A DNA stretch of 64,000 nucleotides from Parabacteroides sp. ZJ-118 (GCF_011038785.1 NZ_JAAKDT010000004.1:1-64000); one strand, 5' to 3'; positions 51,249-60,979 are shown, numbered from the stretch's first letter. The notes: a model not told the origin generated them from the sequence alone. Made by a program: numbers and translations.

Positions 51249-52229
51249 TTAGATGGAAGAAACACGGAGCGTGTTCAACAAATCTCGGTTAATAGGCTTA
51301 TCATTCTTGATCGCTTTGGAGAATGGCACATAGACGATCTGGTCGTTCTGGATACCCATCATCACGTTGCGCTGATCATCCAACAAGGCATCGATAGCGG
51401 CTACCCCCATACGCGTCGCCAAGATTCGATCTTGTGCCGTAGGAGAACCACCACGCTGCAAGTGACCTAAAATAGAGACACGTACATCGAACTGCGGATA
51501 TTCCTTCTTCACACGCTCGGCGACACCCATAGCACCACCGGTCACCTCACTCTCGGCAACTAATACGATACTACTGTTCTTGGACTTACGGAATCCAGTC
51601 TCGATCATCTCGGCCAATTGATCTTTCTCCAGGGAGATTTCCGGGATAATAGCGGCTTCGGCACCGGAAGCGATCGCCCCGTTCAACGCCAGGAAACCGG
51701 CGTCGCGCCCCATAACCTCCACAAAGAACAAACGATCATGCGAGGTAGCCGTATCACGGATCTTGTCCACGCATTCCATGATCGTGTTCAAGGCCGTATC
51801 ATAACCGATCGTCGTATCCGTGCCATACAAGTCGTTATCAATCGTACCCGGCAATCCTACGATCGGGAAATTAAACTCCTGCGCGAAAATACGCGCTCCC
51901 GTCAACGTTCCGTCTCCACCGATAGCGATCAAAGCATCGATCCCATGCTCTTGCAACTTATCATAGGCCTGTTTACGTCCCTCGGAAGTCTTGAACTCCA
52001 CGCAACGGGCGGTCTTAAGGATTGTTCCACCGCGTTGAATTATATTACTGACATTTTGTGTCTTGAACTCTTCAATCTCATCTAGGATCAACCCTTTGTA
52101 ACCGCGGTAAATACCTTTCACTCTCATTCCGTTATAAATAGCGGAACGTGTTACCGCACGAATAGCGGCGTTCATTCCCGGGGCATCACCTCCGGACGTT
52201 AAAATACCAACACACTTTACTGTAGACAT
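51249..52229 (-). CDS. pfkA: 6-phosphofructokinase
   Basis: 326 residues from the ATG for [20 protein letters not shown]; ten codons upstream are ignored. Motifs: [16 protein letters not shown] (phosphoryl donor loop), [20 protein letters not shown] (catalytic Asp) and [13 protein letters not shown]. The length and GGDGT loop fit the ATP-dependent bacterial enzyme of glycolysis. A TACTTTTG -7 box sits 28 bp upstream. Confidence 0.95.
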   Translation of the reverse strand: MSTVKCVGILTSGGDAPGMNAAIRAVTRSAIYNGMRVKGIYRGYKGLILDEIEEFKTQNVSNIIQRGGTILKTARCVEFKTSEGRKQAYDKLQEHGIDALIAIGGDGTLTGARIFAQEFNFPIVGLPGTIDNDLYGTDTTIGYDTALNTIMECVDKIRDTATSHDRLFFVEVMGRDAGFLALNGAIASGAEAAIIPEISLEKDQLAEMIETGFRKSKNSSIVLVAESEVTGGAMGVAERVKKEYPQFDVRVSILGHLQRGGSPTAQDRILATRMGVAAIDALLDDQRNVMMGIQNDQIVYVPFSKAIKNDKPINRDLLNTLRVSSI

Positions 52230-52256
52230 AGCGTCATTGATTTTAATGTTCTCCGG

Positions 52257-52264
52257 CAAAAGTA
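52257..52264 (-). promoter_or_regulatory. -7 box of pfkA
   Basis: CAAAAGTA on the plus strand, TACTTTTG reading towards pfkA, 28 bases upstream of its ATG. Confidence 0.55.
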
Positions 52265-52326
52265 GTAAATATTTAGTTATTCCTCTGTCTTTCTCCCGGA
52301 AAGTTCACGTAATCTTAATCAAAACA

Positions 52327-53199
52327 TCATTCCGAGGCATTCAGTTCCCGGATCCGGATCGCCACTTCCTCCATCAACCACTTGGGAGTGGATGTAGCGC
52401 CGCAAACCCCGACCCGGCGCACGCCCTCGGGCAAAGGTGCGGTAATCTCCGATACCTCGGAAATAAAAAGCGTATTCGGATTCGCTTTCCGGCACTCCTC
52501 GAACAGCATCTTCCCGTTGGAACTTTTACGACCGGCCACAAAATAGACCCAATCGTGGCTGGAGGCGAAAGCTTTTATATTCGGAAGACGATTCGCCACC
52601 TGACGACAAATCGTATCGTAATAGTTGAACTCTACCCCTTCCGCCATCCGCCGCTTGATCTCCGCCACTACCGCCTTGAACCCATCCAAGGATTTCGTGG
52701 TCTGGGAAAACAGGCTGATCGCACGGGTAAAGTCCAGACGATCGAGGTCTTCTATTTTCTCGATGACAATCGCCGTACCTTCCGTCTGGCCCACCAAGCC
52801 ATTCACCTCCGCATGGCCTTTCTTGCCATAGATAACCAATTGGGTGTTATCCGCCCGGGTCTCTTGATAACATTTATGGATCTTACGCTGCAAACGCAAG
52901 ACGACCGGACAAGTAGCGTCTATAATCGTGATATTGTTTCGCTTCGCCAACGCATAGGTAGAAGGCGGCTCGCCATGCGCCCGGAGCAACACCTTCCGGC
53001 CTCTCAGCCTTGAAAGGCCCTCATGGTCGATCGTATGCAGCCCCATATGCTCCAACCGCTCTACCTCCAAACTGTTATGAACGATATCGCCCAGGCAATA
53101 CAGCGTATCCGTATTACCCAGCTCCCGCTCCGCGCTTTCTATGGCGGTGACAACTCCAAAACAGAACCCGGAATCTTTATCTATCTCGACTTCTATCAT
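52327..53199 (-). CDS. ispH: 4-hydroxy-3-methylbut-2-enyl diphosphate reductase
   Basis: 290 residues from MIEVEIDKDSGFCFGVVTAI. Last step of the MEP isoprenoid route, giving IPP and DMAPP with a [4Fe-4S] cluster. The three cluster cysteines are in SGFCFGV, IDATCPVV and the C-terminal GVCGATSTPKWLMEEV. Upstream in-frame codons (MIENEENCKYL) are probably untranslated. Lies between cmk and pfkA in the same direction. Confidence 0.95.
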   Translation of the reverse strand: MIEVEIDKDSGFCFGVVTAIESAERELGNTDTLYCLGDIVHNSLEVERLEHMGLHTIDHEGLSRLRGRKVLLRAHGEPPSTYALAKRNNITIIDATCPVVLRLQRKIHKCYQETRADNTQLVIYGKKGHAEVNGLVGQTEGTAIVIEKIEDLDRLDFTRAISLFSQTTKSLDGFKAVVAEIKRRMAEGVEFNYYDTICRQVANRLPNIKAFASSHDWVYFVAGRKSSNGKMLFEECRKANPNTLFISEVSEITAPLPEGVRRVGVCGATSTPKWLMEEVAIRIRELNASE

Positions 53200-53286
53200 A
53201 TCTATACTATCATTACTAGACAAATACTTACAGTTTTCTTCATTTTCTATCAAAAGTTCCCTTTATAGGATACTCCACGTACTTGT

Positions 53287-53976
53287 TTATGAACCGATCG
53301 TTTTATGATATTGTTCCAGCAACCACGCCTTTTGCTCTTCCAAAGTCATGTGGGAATTATCCAGCACCAAGGCATCATCCGCCTGTCTCAAAGGGCCTTC
53401 TTCCCGGGTTGAATCTATATAATCCCGTTTCTTCACATTCTCCAGCACCTCCTCGTAAGAAGCAGGAATCCCCTTCGCCTCCAGCTCATCCACCCGGCGC
53501 TTGGCTCGTACTTCCGGCGAAGCCGTCACGAAAAGCTTCAACTCCGCGTCCGGGAATACGACCGTACCGATATCACGCCCATCCATCACGATGCCTTTCG
53601 CCTTCCCCATCTCTTGTTGCTTAGCGACCAACGCACGGCGTACAAAACCCAGCGTAGCTACCGGACTCACCTTATCCGCCACTTCCATACCACGGATCTC
53701 TTTCTCTACATTCACGCCGTTTAAGTAGGTATCCGGTCGGCCGGTCTCCGCGTTCAAACGAAATGAGAGATCGATATGGTCAATCGCAGCTTTCAATGCG
53801 TCTTCCTTGATCTTCTCTCCCTCAAAAAATCCATGCTGAATGCAATACAAAGTCACGGCCCGATACATGGCACCCGTATCGAGATACGTATATCCGATCT
53901 CCTTGGCAAGATCTTTTGCCATGGTACTTTTGCCACTGGAAGAGTGGCCGTCTATAGCGATAACTATTTTCTTCAT
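53287..53976 (-). CDS. cmk: Cytidylate kinase
   Basis: 229 residues, standard length. Phosphorylates CMP and dCMP. P-loop [23 protein letters not shown]-binding [15 protein letters not shown] and [20 protein letters not shown]. Part of the porQ-cmk-ispH-pfkA row on the minus strand, an order I recall as conserved around porQ in Porphyromonas. Confidence 0.96.
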   Translation of the reverse strand: MKKIVIAIDGHSSSGKSTMAKDLAKEIGYTYLDTGAMYRAVTLYCIQHGFFEGEKIKEDALKAAIDHIDLSFRLNAETGRPDTYLNGVNVEKEIRGMEVADKVSPVATLGFVRRALVAKQQEMGKAKGIVMDGRDIGTVVFPDAELKLFVTASPEVRAKRRVDELEAKGIPASYEEVLENVKKRDYIDSTREEGPLRQADDALVLDNSHMTLEEQKAWLLEQYHKTIGS

Positions 53977-54007
53977 ATATGCATGTATATATTATTAATG
54001 TATAGGT

Positions 54008-55018
54008 TTATTCTGCCACTTTCTTAAAATCGGCCAAGGTCGTAGATACGCTAATCATCATCGACAGGGCAGACGGATGATATTTCGCCAGCGAGAAGCC
54101 CACGTCAAACATCTTGATCCTTACGCCTGCGCCAGCCGAGAAGCCGGAGAAACTCCCCCCGCCTTTCAACTTCATATCCATATTGACCTTCGGATTGAAT
54201 CCTACTCCCACCCAAAAGTTATCGGACGGGATAAAATCCACGCCCATGATAAAATGCTTCGCCAGCGTCTTAATGAAAGAATCCCCGTCATACGCTTTAT
54301 CCGTATGATCGATATAATCAAACTTCCAACGGTTCAAGTATTGGGCCGTCAAAGAGAAACGAATCGGGGCATGCGCCATCTTCTGGGTGATCCCCATCTG
54401 GATATCCCAAGGCATCTTTTGTCGCTCATCCTCATACGCTTTCAGTTGCGCGCCGATATTCTTCAAGGCGAAGCCAAAAGAAAAACCCTTCTCCGAATTA
54501 TAATAACTCAATCCCGCATCTACGCATAAGCCGATCGAGGTATAATCCGCCAGCCCCGAATACAAGAACTTCAAAGATAATCCACCCCGCCAACGCTCGC
54601 TCAAGTCACGAGCGTAGAAACCATTCACACTGATATCTTTCGCCGAAAGACTCGCTCCGGTCACTCCATTATCCGGCAACACCTCCTTGATATCCCCATA
54701 GCTTATAAACGTAGCGCCTACACCCCAAGCTCCTTTTTCCCCATGCGCTTTCGCGAACAAGGCACTTCCTACGTTGATATCCGAGATGTAATTCATATAA
54801 TTCAAATTGACCATCCCATCCATCTCCACACCCAACAACGCCGGATTATGGAAAATAAGCGAAGGGTCTCTTTCTACCAACGCCACGGTATGCCCACCCA
54901 AGGCGTTAGCCCGGGTCGAGGTCGGAAGACGCAAGAAAGTGTACGCCTCGCTCCCGTTTTGCGCTGAGACAGACCTTGTAATAACGAATAAAATCAGTAT
55001 AAATAGTTTATTTCTCAT
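54008..55018 (-). CDS. porQ: PorQ-like type IX secretion outer-membrane protein
   Basis: 336 residues from MRNKLFILILFVITRSVSAQ (signal peptide). Beta-barrel-type sequence beginning YTFLRLPTSTRANALGGHTV, the PorQ/PorV-like N-terminal motif, and ending SALSMMISVSTTLADF. PorQ belongs to the attachment complex of the type IX secretion system. Together with the PorE-like protein it hints at a full or partial system; other components are not in this window. Family recognition is good. Confidence 0.85.
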   Translation of the reverse strand: MRNKLFILILFVITRSVSAQNGSEAYTFLRLPTSTRANALGGHTVALVERDPSLIFHNPALLGVEMDGMVNLNYMNYISDINVGSALFAKAHGEKGAWGVGATFISYGDIKEVLPDNGVTGASLSAKDISVNGFYARDLSERWRGGLSLKFLYSGLADYTSIGLCVDAGLSYYNSEKGFSFGFALKNIGAQLKAYEDERQKMPWDIQMGITQKMAHAPIRFSLTAQYLNRWKFDYIDHTDKAYDGDSFIKTLAKHFIMGVDFIPSDNFWVGVGFNPKVNMDMKLKGGGSFSGFSAGAGVRIKMFDVGFSLAKYHPSALSMMISVSTTLADFKKVAE

Positions 55019-55156
55019 ATTTTCATGTAAAAAATCGTTCAAAGATACATTAATTCGGAAAAATGTTTTTACTTTACACCCGTAAATCTCGGGAATACGG
55101 ATTTCACATAAACAGAAACGGGAAAAATGCCTAAAAGGTATATTATCGCTCTCGTT

Positions 55157-55189
55157 TTTGCTTGATATATGAAATAATTTGTATTTTTG
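55157..55189 (+). promoter_or_regulatory. Promoter of the tonB-like gene
   Basis: TTTG at 55157-55160, 21-base spacer, TATTTTTG at 55182-55189; both elements match the Bacteroidota consensus. The ATG follows 36 bases later. Confidence 0.7.
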
Positions 55190-55225
55190 CAGAAGTGAAA
55201 AACACTTATAAATTATTATAAACGT

Positions 55226-55918
55226 ATGGAAATTAAAAAATCACCGAAAGCGGACCTTGAGAAAGGTAAGACTCTGAGCGTCCTGATGGGATTCGTAGTG
55301 GGCTTAGCTGTCTTGTTCGTGGGCTTCGAATGGAGCACCCGCGATGTAATGGTCGTTCAGGCCAGCGAGGGTGTAGCAGACATCATCGCCGAGGAAGAAG
55401 TGGAAATCACGAGACCGGAGAACACGCCTCCGCCACCTCCCCCACCTCCAGCGCCCGTTGTAACCGAGGTTTTGAACGTTGTTGAAGATGACGTTGAATT
55501 GGAGCAGCAAGATATCTTATCATCGGAGGATGACCAAACCTCAGCGCAAGAGGCTGTTTATACGCCCCCCGCAGTTGTAGAGGAGGAAGAGGAGTCCGCG
55601 CAGCAGATCTTTACGGTTGTAGAGGAGATGCCGAAGTTCCCCGGTGGAGACGCGGAATTGCTGAAGTTTATCTCTAAATCAATCCGGTATCCGGTAATCG
55701 CGCAGGAAAACGGTATCCAAGGTCGTGTAATTTGCGCGTTCGTGGTTAACCGAGACGGGTCCGTAGTGGACGCCGAGGTATTACGCGGTGTAGACCCCTC
55801 ATTGGACAAAGAGGCTCTTCGCGTGATCGGGACCATGCCGAAATGGTCGCCGGGTAAGCAGAGAGGCAAACCGGTACGTGTCAAGTATACCGTGCCTATC
55901 ACGTTCAGATTGCAATAG
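55226..55918 (+). CDS. tonB: TonB-family energy transducer
   Basis: 230 residues: cytoplasmic start, one membrane span (VLMGFVVGLAVLFVGFEW, residues 20-38), Pro-rich periplasmic linker (TPPPPPPPPAPVV) and the C-terminal TonB domain from about 140 (MPKFPGGDAELLKFISKSIR, AFVVNRDGSVVDAEVLRG, VKYTVPITFRLQ). Transmits proton-motive energy to outer-membrane TonB-dependent (SusC-like) receptors. It is monocistronic, with the exbB/exbD genes about 2.2 kb downstream. It ends with a strong terminator. Confidence 0.93.
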   Translation: MEIKKSPKADLEKGKTLSVLMGFVVGLAVLFVGFEWSTRDVMVVQASEGVADIIAEEEVEITRPENTPPPPPPPPAPVVTEVLNVVEDDVELEQQDILSSEDDQTSAQEAVYTPPAVVEEEEESAQQIFTVVEEMPKFPGGDAELLKFISKSIRYPVIAQENGIQGRVICAFVVNRDGSVVDAEVLRGVDPSLDKEALRVIGTMPKWSPGKQRGKPVRVKYTVPITFRLQ

Positions 55919-55939
55919 TATTGACATTAAACCTATCAA

Positions 55940-55970
55940 AAAGGCTGCTTCGTTTTCGCAGCCTTTTTTT
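55940..55970 (+). terminator. Intrinsic terminator after tonB
   Basis: AAAGGCTGC (55940-55948), loop, GCAGCCTTT (55958-55966) and a T-run to 55970. Confidence 0.9.
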
Positions 55971-55999
55971 ATTTCATAACTCCATTAATTGATACTGCT

Positions 56000-56974
56000 A
56001 TGTTAGCATTCGAGAATATACTTCAACGAATAGAAAGCGAGATCTCTCAACTACAATTCACAAATCCGCCCAAAAGCTTATACGAGCCGATAGAGTACAT
56101 CTTGTCTCTCGGAGGAAAAAGAATACGTCCGGCGTTAACGTTGATGGCATGTAATATATACAATGATCGTATAGAGAACGCAATCAAGCCTGCTTTAGGT
56201 CTGGAAGTTTTCCATAACTTTACCTTGCTGCACGACGACCTGATGGATGAAGCGGATAAAAGGAGGAACAAACCTACCGTACACAAGGTATGGAATGCCA
56301 ATACGGCGATTCTTTCCGGAGACGCGATGCTAATAGCGGCTTACCAATTAATCGGATCAACGGATCCCATCCACCTCAAACAAGTGTTGGATTTATTTAC
56401 ACAAACGGCGGCGGAAATATGTGGAGGCCAGCAATTCGACATGGAATTCGAGTCGCGCGTGGATGTGAGTGAGGAAGAATACATCGAGATGATCCGGCTA
56501 AAGACAGCCGTATTATTGGCCTGCGCCCTTAAGACAGGAGCCTTACTTGGAGGTGCCTCACAGGAAGACGCGGACAATTTATACGCGTTTGGAATCAATA
56601 TCGGTCTGGCGTTTCAACTGCAAGATGATTTACTGGATGTATATGGTGACACCGCCACTTTCGGGAAAAACATTGGCGGCGATATCCTTTGCGACAAGAA
56701 AACATTCTTATTGATCAACGCTCTCAGACTGGCCAATAAAGAGCAAGCGGGAACGCTCCGTGGCTGGATGGGCAAAAACCAATTCGACCCGGCTCAAAAG
56801 ATACAGGCATTCACCTCTATCTACAACGAATTACAGCTAAAACAATTGACAGAAAATAAAATCCAAGCCTATTACGACGCATCCGTGGAGAACTTAAACG
56901 CTCTACGGGTCGCCCCCGAGAAATTAACGATCCTAAAAGAGGTTTGTGATCATTTAATGCATAGACAATCTTAA
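56000..56974 (+). CDS. Polyprenyl (trans-isoprenyl) diphosphate synthase
   Basis: 324 residues with the two Asp-rich motifs: LLHDDLMDEADKRRNKPTVH (FARM) and AFQLQDDLLDVYGD (SARM), plus GGKRIRPALTLMAC. It condenses IPP with an allylic diphosphate. The DLMD-type first motif with Phe/Thr at upstream positions suggests a short- to medium-chain product, but the chain length cannot be fixed. tatD follows after 3 bp. Confidence 0.93.
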   Translation: MLAFENILQRIESEISQLQFTNPPKSLYEPIEYILSLGGKRIRPALTLMACNIYNDRIENAIKPALGLEVFHNFTLLHDDLMDEADKRRNKPTVHKVWNANTAILSGDAMLIAAYQLIGSTDPIHLKQVLDLFTQTAAEICGGQQFDMEFESRVDVSEEEYIEMIRLKTAVLLACALKTGALLGGASQEDADNLYAFGINIGLAFQLQDDLLDVYGDTATFGKNIGGDILCDKKTFLLINALRLANKEQAGTLRGWMGKNQFDPAQKIQAFTSIYNELQLKQLTENKIQAYYDASVENLNALRVAPEKLTILKEVCDHLMHRQS

Positions 56975-56977
56975 TCC

Positions 56978-57763
56978 ATGAGGTTAATAGACACACATTG
57001 CCATTTATATCTGGAGGATTTCGATCCGGAACAAGACGAACTGGCTCAAAGAGCGAAAGAATCGGGTATCGACGCCCTGCTTCTGCCAAACGTAGACCTG
57101 ACGACGATTGACAGAATGCACGATTTATGCGATCGATACCCGGAGTTTGTTTTCCCCATGATGGGATTGCACCCGACCAGCGTAAATAGCCATTACATCG
57201 ATATCCTGAAACGAACAGAATCCTACCTGTCTAAACGTACCTATTGCGGTATCGGTGAAATCGGGATCGATCTATATTGGGATAAGACCTATTTGAGGGA
57301 GCAACGTATCGTTTTCGAGGAACAACTGCGTTGGAGCGTCGATCTGAACCTGCCCGTAGCCATCCATACCCGCGACGCATATCCGGAAGTTCTGGAATGC
57401 ATACATAAAGTCGGAGCGGAAAGACTTAAGGGCGTATTTCATAGTTTTACCGGCACGACGGAAGAACTGGAAGAAATAAAGAAACTGCCCACCTTCAAGA
57501 TTGGGATAAACGGAGTTGTTACCTTCAAGAACTCAAAACTGGCCGAAGTCATCCGGCAAACAGATATTGAAAAGATACTCTTGGAAACAGACGCCCCCTA
57601 TCTTTCACCGGTCCCCTACAGAGGCAGACGGAATGAGCCTACTTATATATGGAAGACGGCCGAGAAAGTGGCAGAAACTTTCGGCCTCACACTAGAGGGG
57701 ACCGTAAACGCTACTCGAAAAAACACATTGGGATTATTTAATAGCGTAAATAAACCCCTATAG
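56978..57763 (+). CDS. tatD: TatD-family metal-dependent DNase
   Basis: 261 residues, TIM-barrel hydrolase. Metal ligands in LIDTHCHLYLEDF, IGEIGIDLYWD, VAIHTRDAYPE, GVFHSFTG and LLETDAPYLSPVPYRG. TatD proteins degrade single-stranded DNA or trim RNA and take part in DNA repair. Starts 3 bp after the prenyl synthase stop. Confidence 0.95.
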   Translation: MRLIDTHCHLYLEDFDPEQDELAQRAKESGIDALLLPNVDLTTIDRMHDLCDRYPEFVFPMMGLHPTSVNSHYIDILKRTESYLSKRTYCGIGEIGIDLYWDKTYLREQRIVFEEQLRWSVDLNLPVAIHTRDAYPEVLECIHKVGAERLKGVFHSFTGTTEELEEIKKLPTFKIGINGVVTFKNSKLAEVIRQTDIEKILLETDAPYLSPVPYRGRRNEPTYIWKTAEKVAETFGLTLEGTVNATRKNTLGLFNSVNKPL

Positions 57764-57909
57764 ACACTTTTTTTCGAATGAAGTTAAAATTTATCCCGCG
57801 GATATTGTGTATATGTCAAGCAAAAACTATAGATTTGTGCACTGAAAAGATTGCATATGGGAATTTTTTCGTATTTTGCGGTCGTTTTAGAAGAAGCAGG
57901 GCGAATATT

Positions 57910-57997
57910 GGAGAGATGCTCGAGTGGTTGAAGAGGCACGCCTGGAAAGCGTGTAAACTCCTAAAGGGTTTCGCGGGTTCGAATCCCGCTCTCTCCG
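57910..57997 (+). tRNA. tRNA-Ser (GGA)
   Basis: 88 nt. Acceptor GGAGAGA pairs with TCTCTCC (57990-57996) with discriminator G; anticodon stem CACGC/GCGTG with loop CTGGAAA, anticodon GGA at 57944-57946. It has the long variable arm typical of class II tRNA-Ser, and the T loop GGTTCGAATCCC. CCA is not encoded. Confidence 0.97.
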
Positions 57998-58077
57998 CGG
58001 TGGAGGATACCATGAATTAATTAACAATAAAATAAAAACAAATAAGAGAATTATTAATCTTAAAAATTAAACACACA

Positions 58078-58812
58078 ATGAAAAAGTTATTTGCAAAAGC
58101 ACTCTTGGGTGTATGTGCCCTTGGAACTTCTACCGTAGCATTCGCGCAGGATGCGGCTCCTGCAGTTGAAGGAGGTATGTATCAAGCATTAAAGACAAAG
58201 TTTATCGAAGGTGGTGCCGACTTCATGAGTTTGGTTGCGATCGCTTTGATTTTCGGTTTGGCATTCTGCTTGGAGAGAATTATCTACTTAAACTTAGCTG
58301 AGACAAATTCCAGCAAATTATTGAAAGGTATAGAGGATGCTTTAGACAAGGGTGATGTAGAAGGTGCTAAAGCAATCGCTCGCGACACAAGAGGTCCTAT
58401 CGCTTCCATCGCTTACCAAGGCTTGATGAGAATAGACCAAGGTATCGATGTAGTAGAGAAATCTATTGTTTCTTACGGTGGTGTTCAAGGTGGTCTTTTG
58501 GAAAAGAACATGTCTTGGATCACATTGTTCATCGCAATGGCTCCGTCTTTGGGATTCTTGGGAACTGTAGTAGGTATGATCATGGCGTTCGATAAAATCG
58601 AGCAAGTTGGTGATATCAGCCCGACGGTTGTAGCAGGTGGTATGAAAGTGGCCTTGATTACTACCGTAGGTGGTTTGATCGTTGCTTTGATCCTTCAGGT
58701 ATTCTATAACTATTTGTTAAGCAAATTGGAGGCTATCTTGAACCAGATGGAGGATGCTTCTATCACATTGCTCGACTTGGTTATCAAATACAACGTCAAA
58801 TTCAAAAAATAA
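58078..58812 (+). CDS. exbB: MotA/TolQ/ExbB proton-channel protein
   Basis: 244 residues with a signal-like start (MKKLFAKALLGVCALG, ending AFAQ), as common in Bacteroidota ExbB. Three membrane spans: around FMSLVAIALIFGLAFCLERI, WITLFIAMAPSLGFLGTVVG and GGMKVALITTVGGLIVALIL, the last two carrying the family Thr and Gly pattern. Forms the proton channel that powers TonB. First of four genes ending at 60385. Confidence 0.93.
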   Translation: MKKLFAKALLGVCALGTSTVAFAQDAAPAVEGGMYQALKTKFIEGGADFMSLVAIALIFGLAFCLERIIYLNLAETNSSKLLKGIEDALDKGDVEGAKAIARDTRGPIASIAYQGLMRIDQGIDVVEKSIVSYGGVQGGLLEKNMSWITLFIAMAPSLGFLGTVVGMIMAFDKIEQVGDISPTVVAGGMKVALITTVGGLIVALILQVFYNYLLSKLEAILNQMEDASITLLDLVIKYNVKFKK

Positions 58813-58821
58813 GTACGAATT

Positions 58822-59295
58822 ATGGCAGTTACTAAAATAAGAAAGATATCCAGTTGGACATTATTGATAAGCGCAGTTGTCAGTATTGTCGTTTTGGGTA
58901 TGTTTTTCGCAGGTGGAGTCGTAGATCCCGCCGCTGAAATGAAAGAGCCTGTTTACACAGGACTCCTGATTGATTGGACCTCAATATTGTTCTTCGTGAC
59001 AATCATCAGTACGGTATTGTTTGCTGTTTGGCAATTTATCGGCTTGTTGAAAACAGACACGAAGTCGGCGATCACATCTCTGGTTACATTAGTATGTTTC
59101 GCTGCTCTTTTGTTCATCACTTACACAATGGGTGATGCCACTCCGTTGGAAGGTTTGAACGCAGACTCTCAAGAGTACAATACTGCCGGTTGGTTGAAGA
59201 TATCCGACATGTGGATTATGTCAACAATCGCATTGATTGTAATGATTGTCGCTTGTATCTTTTGGGGATCTATCAAGAGAATCTTGGGAAAATAA
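58822..59295 (+). CDS. Membrane protein of the exbB-exbD operon, unknown function
   Basis: 157 residues with four hydrophobic segments (WTLLISAVVSIVVLGMFFAG; ILFFVTIISTVLFAVWQFI; AITSLVTLVCFAALLFIT; MSTIALIVMIVACIFWGSI). It lies 9 bp after exbB and 32 bp before exbD. I recall a similar gene in this place in other Bacteroidota; it may be an accessory subunit of the ExbB-ExbD motor. No named family is recognised. Confidence 0.82.
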   Translation: MAVTKIRKISSWTLLISAVVSIVVLGMFFAGGVVDPAAEMKEPVYTGLLIDWTSILFFVTIISTVLFAVWQFIGLLKTDTKSAITSLVTLVCFAALLFITYTMGDATPLEGLNADSQEYNTAGWLKISDMWIMSTIALIVMIVACIFWGSIKRILGK

Positions 59296-59327
59296 AAGTA
59301 ATAACGAACTGATAAAACAAGAAAGAA

Positions 59328-59918
59328 ATGGGTAAGAAAAGAAAGACACCGGGAATCAATGGTTCTTCTTCGGCCGACATCGCTTTCATGTTGCTTATCT
59401 TCTTCCTTATTACTACATCAATGGATACAGATAAAGGTTTGGCAAGACGTTTGCCGCCCCCTGTTCCTAAAGATCAGAAGAACGATACCGATGTTGATAT
59501 CAAAAAGAGAAACTTGCTGGTTGTATTGATCAACAGTAACAACCAAATTCTTTGTGGTGATCAATTTGTCGATATCAAGCAATTGAAAGACAAGATTAAG
59601 GACTTCATTGATAATCCTTTTAACGATGAGCATAAGCCTGAACGAGTTGAGGTTGATGTTCCATTCTTTGGGAAGCAAATGGTAACAAAGAACCACGTGA
59701 TTTCATTGCAGAATGACCGCGGTACTGAATACCAAGCTTATATCAACGTTCAAAATGAGATCGCAGCCGCATACAACGAATTGAGAAACGATGTTTCCAA
59801 AAAGAAGTTTGGCAAGGTTTTCGCGGACTTGGACGAAGAGCAACAAAAAGCCGTACAGCAGATTTATCCGCAAAAGATATCGGAAGCTGAACCTAAAAAT
59901 TATGGAGGTAAAAAGTAA
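59328..59918 (+). CDS. exbD: ExbD/TolR-family protein 1
   Basis: 196 residues. Single N-terminal span with the essential Asp: SSSADIAFMLLIFFLITTSM. The periplasmic domain is longer than that of E. coli ExbD. The stop overlaps the start of the second exbD by one base (TAATG). Two different ExbD proteins beside one ExbB is usual in Bacteroidota. Confidence 0.92.
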   Translation: MGKKRKTPGINGSSSADIAFMLLIFFLITTSMDTDKGLARRLPPPVPKDQKNDTDVDIKKRNLLVVLINSNNQILCGDQFVDIKQLKDKIKDFIDNPFNDEHKPERVEVDVPFFGKQMVTKNHVISLQNDRGTEYQAYINVQNEIAAAYNELRNDVSKKKFGKVFADLDEEQQKAVQQIYPQKISEAEPKNYGGKK

Positions 59919-60385
59919 TGGGAAAGTTTAGTAAAGCGGGCGGTCGTGAAATGCCCGAATTGAATACATCATCATTACCCGACTTGGTGTTCGCTTTTTT
60001 GTTCTTCATCATGATGGTAACATCCATGCGTGAGGTAACACTAAAAGTAGAGTTCCATGCTCCACAGGCTACAGAGCTTCAAAAATTGGAGAAGAAATCT
60101 TTGGTTACATTTATCTATGTAGGTAAACCGACCCGGGATTTAAGGGCGAAGATGGGTTCTGAAACTCGTATCCAATTAAACGATGCTTTCGCCGAGGTTT
60201 CTGAAATCCAGGATTACATCGCACAGGAAAAGTCTAGTATGAAAGAAGAGGATCAGCCGTTTATGACTGTTTCTATCAAAGCTGACAAAGAGACTAGAAT
60301 GGGTGTTATCACCGATGTAAAACAGGCTCTCCGTGAAGCTTACGCATTGAAGATTAGTTATTCCGCCGCACAACGGGTAGATTAA
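59918..60385 (+). CDS. exbD: ExbD/TolR-family protein 2
   Basis: 155 residues. The span LNTSSLPDLVFAFLFFIMMV holds the conserved Asp; periplasmic part from about residue 50 ends with KQALREAYALKISYSAAQRV. Partner of the preceding ExbD in the TonB energising complex. Followed by a bidirectional terminator. Confidence 0.92.
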   Translation: MGKFSKAGGREMPELNTSSLPDLVFAFLFFIMMVTSMREVTLKVEFHAPQATELQKLEKKSLVTFIYVGKPTRDLRAKMGSETRIQLNDAFAEVSEIQDYIAQEKSSMKEEDQPFMTVSIKADKETRMGVITDVKQALREAYALKISYSAAQRVD

Positions 60386-60400
60386 TTATTCCGATAACAT

Positions 60401-60432
60401 AAAAAAGGCGGGATTTATTTCCCGCCTTTTTT
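60401..60432. terminator. Bidirectional intrinsic terminator
   Basis: AAAAAAGGCGGG (60401-60412) and CCCGCCTTTTTT (60421-60432) with an 8-nt loop, T-runs on both strands, between convergent exbD and the acetyltransferase gene. Confidence 0.93.
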
Positions 60433-60979
60433 ATGTTACTTTATAAACATTTTGATGTATGGCGGTCTTAATCCGCTCAAAAGATTGTCCCAAGTCAAGC
60501 TCTCCATACATCATTAAACGCATTTCTAAAAAAGCCTCTCCCTCACGATAGGGAGGTTGGAAATACACATGGTGATCCAAGACAAACCCAAGACGCTCAT
60601 AAAAACGAATTCTACGTTTACTCATCTCCTCTGTTGGCATTTCTACCTCTAAGACAACCGGATCTTTGCGAAGAGCTAAAAACCCGGTCATCGCTTTCGC
60701 TCCGATCCCACTGTCGCGAACGGACTCTTCAATCGCAAAATGCTCTACATAAACAAAATCCTCAAATTGCCATCCCGTAATGAAACCCACGTAAATACCA
60801 TCACGCAGCAAGGCATACATCTCGAAACGGTTATCTTCCTCCAAAAGCCTACGCACCAAAGAGAAATCACGACGTTCTTCCTCAGGGAAAGAAGCAGTAT
60901 ATGTTTTCTCTACCAGATCCAAAAAAGGATCGGCTATCTCCCGGACAGGTTTACTAATTATTCCAAGATCTGCGCTCAT
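60431..60979 (-). CDS. GNAT-family N-acetyltransferase
   Basis: 182 residues. The acetyl-CoA binding region is at ESVRDSGIGAKAMTGFLALR and the following beta strand VVLEVEMPTEEMSKRRIRFY with ERLGF, the usual end of the GNAT fold. Substrate unknown. Converges with the exb operon through a shared terminator. Confidence 0.85.
   Translation of the reverse strand: MSADLGIISKPVREIADPFLDLVEKTYTASFPEEERRDFSLVRRLLEEDNRFEMYALLRDGIYVGFITGWQFEDFVYVEHFAIEESVRDSGIGAKAMTGFLALRKDPVVLEVEMPTEEMSKRRIRFYERLGFVLDHHVYFQPPYREGEAFLEMRLMMYGELDLGQSFERIKTAIHQNVYKVT

Noticed and set aside
57778-58020. Open frame spanning 57778-58020
   Set aside because: It is the tRNA-Ser gene and its leader read as protein.
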